Notes under the pieces: generated by a model
Told to the model about the DNA's origin: nothing
What the model saw: the letters and a program-made list of their open reading frames with translations, nothing else
Databases searched by the model: none
Program-made: the position numbers and the translations under genes
In this document: positions 57,466 through 64,000 of the stretch, one piece after another
Layout of the letters: every line of letters starts with the position of its first letter
Position numbering within the stretch: the stretch's first letter is position 1
Assembly (NCBI GenBank): GCA_963989385.1
Contig: OZ022501.1
Span: 72,001-136,000 of the forward strand
Reading direction: 5' to 3'
Source: Ctena decussata
Lineage: Eukaryota > Mollusca > Bivalvia > Lucinida > Lucinidae
Length of the DNA stretch: 64,000 nucleotides

Positions 57466-58564
57466 ATCTATGGTATATGACATCCATAAAGTAAAAAATG
57501 AGTTATACCAGGTTTTTTCATTAAGATATTGAAATATTTATGGTTAATCCATTAGGTACCCGCCTAGTTTAGACTGCGCGGATGCGCAACTTGGTCTGAA
57601 CCTTGTTTGGCGCACACGCCATCTTCAAATGTTTAACAGTCTTTACAAGCAAACTAAACGAATGGAATGTAAATGGAAAAACAACTGTAATTGCTGATAT
57701 TTAATAGGATTATCATCTTGGTGTATTTAACATTCTACAGTTTTCCGCGTTTTTGTTTTTTGTTCCAATGGTAAAATTTCAGTAAGACAGTAATTCAAAG
57801 AAATGCAAGTAATGCAATGAATTTTGACAAAAACAAGGAATTGAATTAGCATTTAATTAATGCTTTGAAGAAGCATTGAAGTAGTGCAAAAACTGGTGAC
57901 TTAATCATTACATTGAATTACTTTTTTTAAAACTGAAAAAAAAAATGCATTATTAACGCATTAGCATTAACGATTAATTTGTCCCATGTCTGCGGCTAAA
58001 TATATTGAAAATGCGCAAACATTCAGGATTGCTATATATGTGTTACTCATTGCTTCGTTTTATTGCATTGAATGTTATATGCATTGATTCTTGTAATAAA
58101 GCTCAAAACTATTAGTCTCTTTTTTTCATGTGTTTACTGTATTACCTGTTAGATGAAGAAATTTATTTTCATAAATACGCCTTAAAAATTTTAAATATTG
58201 GGACACCTAACATAATTACTGTAATTTTCCAGAACATTAAGTTGTATGGTCAAATGGAAACAGAATAGACCTTGATCCGACTGCTCTTCGACGATCAGTC
58301 TGAAGTAATACAAGTAATACAAAGAGTCGAGTTTATAATCACTCTTCAAATACGCCATAATGAAAATACCTGTGTAATAACCAGCCGGAATTAGCTTATC
58401 TCAAGACACTGTGACAATATTTCCTGAGGGTGTCCTCGAAACTGATATCGGATTTGGCCGTCAATCCGTAAGACAGGTAACCAAGCGTGCTAACTCTACA
58501 GGGTATTGGAAATTCGTCCGGTTTCGGTAAAAAAAGGGAGTTTTTCCCCTTTGTGATGAATTCT
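57466..58564. other. Unique AT-rich DNA
   Basis: Non-repeat DNA. A CGCGGATGCGCAAC word near 57577 may be another fragment of the foldback family. No gene is recognised. Confidence 0.4.
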
Positions 58565-58765
58565 GTGGATGCCTCTGATTTAGAGGGTAGCGTGTGCGGA
58601 GACATACTGCATGCGACCCCGCGAGAATCTCCACTGGTGTTAGGGGCCGCGTGTGCGTGGACTGGACCTGCATGCGTCCCCGCGAACGTCCCCTGTGACG
58701 TAGAGCGGTAGCGGGTGCGGAGACACACTCTGATGTAGAGGGGCCGCGTGTGCAGCCAGAAAGCC
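58565..58765. repeat. GC-rich minisatellite, isolated 1.7 units
   Basis: GATTTAGAGGGTAGCGTGTG through GTAGCGGGTGCGGAGACACA, matching the end of field 2 about 4.5 kb to the left. Confidence 0.9.
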
Positions 58766-58796
58766 ACAAATGGTAGTTAATAGGCCATTAGGAGCA

Positions 58797-58827
58797 TGTC
58801 CCTAACCCTAACCCCTAACCCTTACCC
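58797..58827. repeat. Short telomeric patch
   Basis: TCCCTAACCCTAACCCCTAA followed by CCCTTACCC. It lies at the end of the gene fragment that follows. Confidence 0.75.
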
Positions 58828-59300
58828 TTTAGACTTATAACTTCTTTTGGTTGAGATATGAAAGGATAAATACTGACCCTAGGATCGTGTGTCCTATTTC
58901 TTTGCCTCCGAATTCCTACAACCTCCGAAATCCGATATCGGGTTTTCCTGGGGGTATTCGGGCACTTGATCTCAACTTTAGTGTCCTTTCCTATCAGCCC
59001 ATCAAGATAAGCACCAAGGGAGGGGTATTCTTCACAAATATAAAATCCAGCTGCCTTGGTCTTTTTGTCAAACTTTTCCCCAAACTTCCGTGCAGCCACA
59101 CATTCATATTGTCTGCCATGGATAACAGCTCGTGATTTCAGGTTAAGAGAACCCATGAAAGAATGGCATAACTTTTCCTTGTCTCTTCTGCCTTTCATTT
59201 TATAGATTTCTCCAAGCCTAGATGCTGTAATTCTCATCTCGCCCCTGACTCTGCTGTGGTTGTGCACAGCCCTCTCCCTGACTCTGCTGTGGTTGTGCAC
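58815..59300 (-). pseudogene. YqaJ-type recombinase/exonuclease fragment
   Basis: The - strand frame of 161 residues contains MRITASRLGEIYKMKG, a central alpha-helical part and YICEEYPSLGAYLDGLIG followed by KVEIKCP. The order 'T-A-S, then S-x-D-G-L-I-G, then V-E-I-K-C-P' is that of the YqaJ-like viral recombinase family (lambda-exonuclease fold). Asp of DGLIG and the E-x-K of EIK would be the metal-binding and catalytic residues. Such domains are frequent in mollusc genomes, often within transposons. The frame leaves the family after KCP and ends in unrelated sequence, so the C-terminal third is missing. The N-terminus is a 33-bp repeat (CACAACCACAGCAGAGTCAG) read about 2.5 times. It is probably a truncated, non-functional copy. 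Confidence 0.75.
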
Positions 59301-59554
59301 AGCCTTCGCACCTGACTCTGCTCTGGTTCATTAACATATATGTTTTTAGGTCCGAGCGATCATCAGTGATCCCAGATCCAAGTCAATAACGTGGCGATTT
59401 ATAGTTATTATTGTTCATGAGTCTTGTAAACACTTACACAGAAACATGATAACGGAAATAATGCTGTATCTGATGGACCGGTAGGTTTCTGAAATTAGGA
59501 AAATGTATATTTGTACATTGTCCATTTATTTGTTCATTCTTCAGTCTGTCTCAT
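59301..59554. other. Unique spacer
   Basis: A third, changed copy of the 33-bp repeat lies at 59301-59330. Beyond it nothing is recognised. Confidence 0.4.
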
Positions 59555-59744
59555 CGAGGTTTGTTCCAAAATTAATGTTAATGTATATAGTTTATTTCGC
59601 ACCAGTCGTGCAATGTGGGTTCAAAACCACCTCGTATCGATAGAGTGATACCTAAAGTCTAACGTAGGTAAAAATCTTGATCACAACTTCACTGACCTTT
59701 GTACAGTGTAATATCGTTTTACGTATTCATAACACTGTACGTAA

Positions 59745-61383
59745 AATGGCTGGAAAAAGAGCTAACACAGTGCTTGAATTAAGGGCCTATATAAAAGGTA
59801 TGTCAAAACTAGGTAAAAAAAACTGTAGACATTCACCCTGAGGTATGCGATATCGATGGGGAGGACCAAATGTCTCACAGGACGATGCAGGTGGGTAAGT
59901 AAATTTAGGAACGAGCAGCAAAAACCTAAAGATGCTGCTCACACAGACACCCCTGCAACAACAACTAAAAGTAACATCGAAATAATCCGAAAAATCCTAA
60001 AAAATGTGCGATTCACAGTGTGGCAATTAGCCCGGTTGACAAACTTGTCGTCAGTATAAGCTCATAATATTTTGTAGAAGCATGTGAAACTTAGGAAAGT
60101 AAATACAAGATGATTACCTCATTTGTTGACAGATGAACAAAAGAGGACCCGTGTTGTAAATGCCAAAAATAAAAATAAAAAATACTTCTGAAAATGTACC
60201 TCAAAATGTAGCAAAAAGGCTTTAAACAATTTAGTCGCTGGTGATGAGTCCTGGGTTTACTATTTTAAGCCAATCGGAAGTGTTCCAACCGAATTTGGGG
60301 AAAAAAATCGCGAGACGTCCCAGTACTGCCAAACGAATGCGAACGGCAAACGGAAGGTTTTGTATGTAATTTTCTTCGATAATAAGGCTCCAGTCATGCA
60401 AATTCTGGTGCCAAAAGACAGAACAGTCACAGAAAAGTTATATAGGCCGTTTGCGAAAAAGTGGAGGGCAAAAAATCGATTTAATTTCTTTACTACTAAA
60501 TAATTTTTTATGAAACTTTGCAGACCTTAATCTATTACCCATACGAACTCATGCAAGGAAACTCAGAATTTTATGGCTGTTAAATAAAAAATTGTCAGAT
60601 CAACTACATGTTAAAATCTGTCCCTAATCTTTGAAGTTTTACGCTTGGTTGGTGCAATTTTTGGAACAGCCAGTGTTGTACAGACTATATCCCTTATATG
60701 GACATTAACTTATATATAGGAGAAACACATAAGAAACTCCTTTTCAAATGATTGGCCCATTATCTTTAAAGCCTCTTGTTTACCTAGTAGTGAGTGAACA
60801 CATTTCAGATCACATGGTAATTTGTGAATGAATAATAGTATTAGTATAGTAACTATAGAACAACAATGGCTGTTGTACCATTATGGTTACCTCCTGTGTA
60901 AGGCTGGCATAAAACTGAGAAGAAAAATGGTAATGATTAATAGGGAAACTTTTTATTCAAAGTTCAAAAAATTCTACATTTCCTAGCATGAGTTCGTATA
61001 GGTAACAGATTATTGTATGCAAAGTTTCATGAAAATCTATTCAGTATAAAAGAAATTATATCGATTTTTTGCCCTCCACTTTTCCGCAAACGACCTATAT
61101 AAAAAGTTGTCGTACTAAAAAACTGAAGAAGTACTACAAAACCCGCCGCCCCATAACAGGACTTAAGCACCTAAGACCCTTTCATGATAATGCTCCCGCT
61201 CTCAGGGCACACATTGTGACCGCGTATTTGGAGCAAGAAAAGGTCACCGTCCTACCACATCCTCCATTTTCGCCAGACTTGGCTCCTGCAACTATGTTCT
61301 GCTTCCACAACTCTAATATCATCTATCGGGAAAGAGATACACTTCGAGAAATGCCCTTAGATCTGAGATTTATCAGTATCTGA
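59745..61383 (+). pseudogene. Mariner transposase pseudogene
   Basis: Translation begins with ATGGCTGGAAAAAGAGC at 59745 and gives an N-terminal helix-turn-helix region broken by frameshifts and stops. LVAGDESWVYYF (about 60230-60262) holds the first catalytic Asp in its GDE context. After the nested insert, FHDNAPALRAHIV holds the second Asp and VLPHPPFSPDLAPA the PHPPYSPDLAP motif. The third catalytic Asp, expected two residues after LAP, is replaced (LAPATMF). At least three frame changes, the lost residue and a nested insertion make it inactive. DNA-binding and DDE transposase identity rests on these motifs. Confidence 0.85.
60441..61099. mobile_element. MITE-like insert within the mariner
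   Basis: Terminal inverted repeats of about 45 bp: AGGCCGTTTGCGAAAAAGTG then GAGGGCAAAAAATCGAT on the left, and the inverse of CACTTTTCCGCAAACGACCT on the right, about 90% alike. TA or ATAT flanks both ends, though the palindromic context makes the exact duplication ambiguous. The 650-bp interior has no coding frame. It is a non-autonomous DNA transposon, younger than the mariner it interrupts. Confidence 0.85.
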
Positions 61384-61544
61384 CGGATATCTCCATTGAA
61401 GAGTATGAAAACTGCTTCCAAAAGTGGACTGACCGCCTTTAAAGCTGTATTCAAATAGATGGAGAGTATTATGAAGGAAATGGTTTGAACAACTGCAGTA
61501 AAGGAAAAACAATGCAAGTGACATTAATTTTGGAACACCCCTCG

Positions 61545-62865
61545 TACGTTAGCCTGACTAACTTCGTGTTGTGATGCTGTTTTGTGTCTATTCGTTTATA
61601 CGTGCAATCAGTTTAGTTTCTTGTGGTATATGTATTAATCTTTTTCAACGTGTTTCTCAGGTGTTTTAACACAAACAGACCATATAGGAAATTTTACAGT
61701 GAGGAAAAATACTGTAGTTTGCCAGCAGTAAAACAATGACAACTATAATAAATGACCCTGAGTATTCCTATTGTAAAGTTGTTATTGGTAGCTACAGCTT
61801 CAAAGCCAACATATGATCATTATTCTCACAGGCTAAACAACAGCTGTGCCAGGATTTATCTTATACATGAAATTGACATTGTAATCGACACGTAACATTA
61901 AGTTCATTGAATTTTTCATACAGTTATTAAAAATTCAAAGGGACTTTGTTTCCAGGTAAATATATATTGCTTTTACATTTTCTCTTCTTTTATCTATCTC
62001 ACTTTCAAAAACTGCGTACACAAAATACTGATATTTTGCAAGCCAGTTACTGCAAGTTTTAACTGTTCCACCAATTCTTTTCTCACCCATGTTATCTGAC
62101 CCATGTCCGTATAGGACGAATCACGCAACAATTGTGTGTAGTCTCGCTTATGACGAGCTTAAGCTATTATTTAATTACCGTTAAGGTCAAGAATACGTAA
62201 ATGGCTCATACATAGAATTTTTTAAAATTTTGCACAGAAGTGCATTTTCATGTGTTACATCGAAATATGCAATAGAAAAGATAGGTCACCGAGTTCGTTT
62301 AGTCGCTAGATCAGATTGAAAAACGTGAAATTTTGAGGCCGTTTCCATTGACGGCAATGCGAAAGCGATGAAAATTTCCAGATTTTAAAACTTAGACGTA
62401 CATAGCTTGTTTACCACTACATAGATTTTTTTCAAAAACTGATATTTTATGTCACAGCATCTGTTGATTAAAATGAGGTAAAGAAAGTCCTTGACTACCG
62501 AGCTCGTTTTTCAATTAGCGCTTGATACGCAAGCATAGGTATGTATAAATTTTCGCCATTCGTTGACGTCATTTATATGCGACGTTGCAATCGTTTACGG
62601 GCGACGTTATAAGGCATGCTAAGATTGTTATGAGAATACGGAAAGACAGCGACTAATAGGGTTCTTAGTGATAACAAAAATTAATAAAATTCGAAAACAA
62701 ACTTCTAACAGTATTATGGTTACTGCAGCCGACACGAAATGAGCCGCGCAACGAAAAAGGAAAAGCCCTGAGTAAACCCAAATTCCTCTTTTTAAAACTG
62801 CGTTACCCTAAAATTGTAATACCAAACCACAAAATGCCGCAGCCGTGACATGATAATGTGGGTCC
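61545..62865. other. Unique AT-rich DNA
   Basis: Single-copy-like sequence without recognisable genes, repeats or transposon ends. Confidence 0.4.
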
Positions 62866-63060
62866 TTGGGGCATGAACGGTCAGCGGATCAGTCTGCGCA
62901 TCCGCCCAAACTGACAAGAGCCTTTGTTGTTCATGTCCTCTGGTACATTGATTCCGTGAGGAACAGCGAAGAGATTTATCAAACTACGCGTATGCGCAGG
63001 CTGATCTGTATGCATGTTTATTTATTGCCGACTCATGTCCTTTCGGTGTGGCTCATGGTA
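62866..63060. mobile_element. Foldback element, GCGCATCCGC family
   Basis: GATCAGTCTGCGCATCCGCC (62888-62907) is inverted as GCGTATGCGCAGGCTGATCT (about 62988-63008) with few mismatches, separated by about 80 bp. The 67-residue frame over it is not supported. A TGCGCATGCGCA-type inverted repeat of this kind is common in mollusc MITEs (recalled). Confidence 0.55.
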
Positions 63061-63379
63061 GTCCGATAACATTGACTCTTACGCCCTTTTGGACTGTATT
63101 TCAGTCATATCGAGATGATGGTAGGATCAAACTGAAAAGTTACAAGACAAATTTCCACCGTCGGCGGAAGGATTCTTGTATCCTAGTGGCTGTAGGGGCG
63201 GTGTGGGTAAGAGGCCCGCTGTATTACAACAAGTGGAAGAAATATTCATCCGTAATTTGTAAAAGGATATGCACAGTTAAAATTGCAAAAAGCTTCATTA
63301 TAATAAATATTACAATCCGATACCATAAAGCTCTAAAACCAGCTGGCACACATTTACTTGGTTTGTTATTTCGGATACG

Positions 63380-63660
63380 CAATCCGACCAGCGCCGCGGA
63401 ACATTCGGTTATAGGCCTAACGCAGAAGGCTGTGGGTTCGAATCCGGGCTCGGCCAGCCAGCGACTGAAAAAGTCTCTTCGTCAAGCCAGCAGTATAAAT
63501 GGTTTAAAGTATACTTTTTTTATGAATGGGTAACTTTTTCGAATCAGGGAAGGATAACGCAGCGAAAGGAGAAGGATGTGCTCCGCCTTTCATACTTTCA
63601 TATGTGTGTCTGAAAAGTCCTGAGAGCCCTGAAAGTAGGGAGGGAACATGTATTGCGGCC
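63380..63660 (+). mobile_element. tRNA-derived SINE, second copy
   Basis: A perfect Pol III B box, GGTTCGAATCC, lies at 63436-63446, with a poor A box about 45 bp upstream. The body shares GACTGAAAAAGTCTC, CAGCAGTATAAATGG, TTTTTCGAATCAGGGAAGGA and GTGCTCCGCCTTTCAT with the SINE at 23689-23958. The 161-residue frame at 63048-63533 runs through the B box and is not a gene. Confidence 0.75.
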
Positions 63661-63705
63661 AACCTTAAATTGTAACACACGCACGAAATACTCTGTCACA
63701 CTGTC

Positions 63706-63710
<5 letters not shown>

Positions 63711-63760
<50 letters not shown>
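63711..63760. repeat. (CT)25 microsatellite
   Basis: Fifty bases of pure CT dinucleotide repeat, ending at CGTTAATTTT. It lies about 50 bp past the SINE body. Confidence 0.97.
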
Positions 63761-63765
<5 letters not shown>

Positions 63766-64000
63766 ATTTTGTAGGAATACATTTATGTTGATGAAATAAC
63801 TTCATGAATACAGGAAAAGAAAAACACTGCAATATCAGCAAAGGGCTTGAATAAAAAATGACAAAAACTCCGTTTTTTCCATGTTTGACTCTTTAATTAA
63901 ATGTCCGATGGGGGCCACCATATTGAAAATAGCATTGACTAGAAAGTATTTCGTGACGTAACGTCGTTCGCGACGCACGTAATTAATTGCGCCAGTCATT
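63761..64000. other. Unique sequence at the right edge
   Basis: No gene or repeat is recognised. CpG-containing words such as GTCGTTCGCGACGCACG lie near 63964. Confidence 0.4.

Larger units (their letters stand above)
59555..61544 (+). mobile_element. Mariner-type transposon, defective, with nested insert
   Basis: Inverted termini CGAGGTTTGTTCCAAAATTA (from 59555) and, on the - strand, CGAGGGGTGTTCCAAAATTA (from 61544) match at 17 of 20 positions. Without the nested 0.66-kb insert the element would be about 1.33 kb, the usual mariner size. A TA follows the right terminus. The left TA is not clear. Confidence 0.85.

Noticed and set aside
63380..63455. A possible functional tRNA gene
   Set aside because: Only the B box is canonical. 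The A box is poor, no cloverleaf can be drawn, and the downstream body is shared with another SINE copy.
63048..63533. 161-residue + strand frame
   Set aside because: It runs through the Pol III B box and body of the SINE.

Overview
The window looks like a eukaryotic subtelomere, most probably from a bivalve mollusc, with its left end facing the chromosome end. Three things point this way. TTAGGG-type telomere repeats (read as CCCTAA on the + strand) sit at 2962-3193, 8694-8823 and, shorter, at many other places. The candidate coding segments have splice signals, and two have eukaryotic poly(A) signals. A tandem repeat of about 165 bp at 13395-15452 and 21351-21785 has the wording I recall for the ancient bivalve BIV160/DTHS3/Cg170 satellite family, which is carried by non-autonomous Helitron-like 'pearl/HINE' elements. 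The species cannot be told from this sequence.

Layout. 1-3193: 2.3 copies of a 1.32-kb unit with telomeric and variant telomeric repeats, ending in a 232-bp telomeric tract. 3194-8250: a CpG-bearing GC-rich minisatellite containing a 567-bp higher-order repeat; the part at 7566-8250 is inverted. 8251-8823: spacer and a second telomeric tract. 8830 to about 49300: a very large, diverged array of a 71-bp satellite, with a 142-bp dimeric form and inverted blocks, broken up by insertions. 49316-52440: a repeated subtelomeric module, a telomeric tract and a 275-bp satellite. 52440-54085: a second field of the GC-rich minisatellite. 54366-64000: mostly single-copy AT-rich DNA with transposon remains.

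Genes are few and mostly damaged. A two-part module occurs twice, as copy A (15453-21350) and copy B (28517-36712). It carries a large unrecognised reading frame and, upstream on the same (-) strand, an intact C3HC4 RING-finger terminal exon with a poly(A) signal. Copy A has lost 1.65 kb, which truncates the large frame. Copy B keeps that part but has a 1-bp frameshift and further interruptions, and it gained a 705-bp retroelement after the duplication. A separate + strand gene model at 12011-12890 (258 codons, coiled coil, basic cluster) can be read through only by removing three GT-AG intervals of 29-41 bp. A decayed - strand exon lies at 37634-37919. A YqaJ-type exonuclease fragment (58815-59300) and a dead mariner transposase split by a MITE-like element (59555-61544) lie on the right.

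Most long reading frames over 1-8100, 52400-54100 and the satellite arrays are translations of repeats and are not listed as genes. No RNA gene, CRISPR array or intact transposon was found. Only the RING exons and the 12 kb gene look potentially functional.
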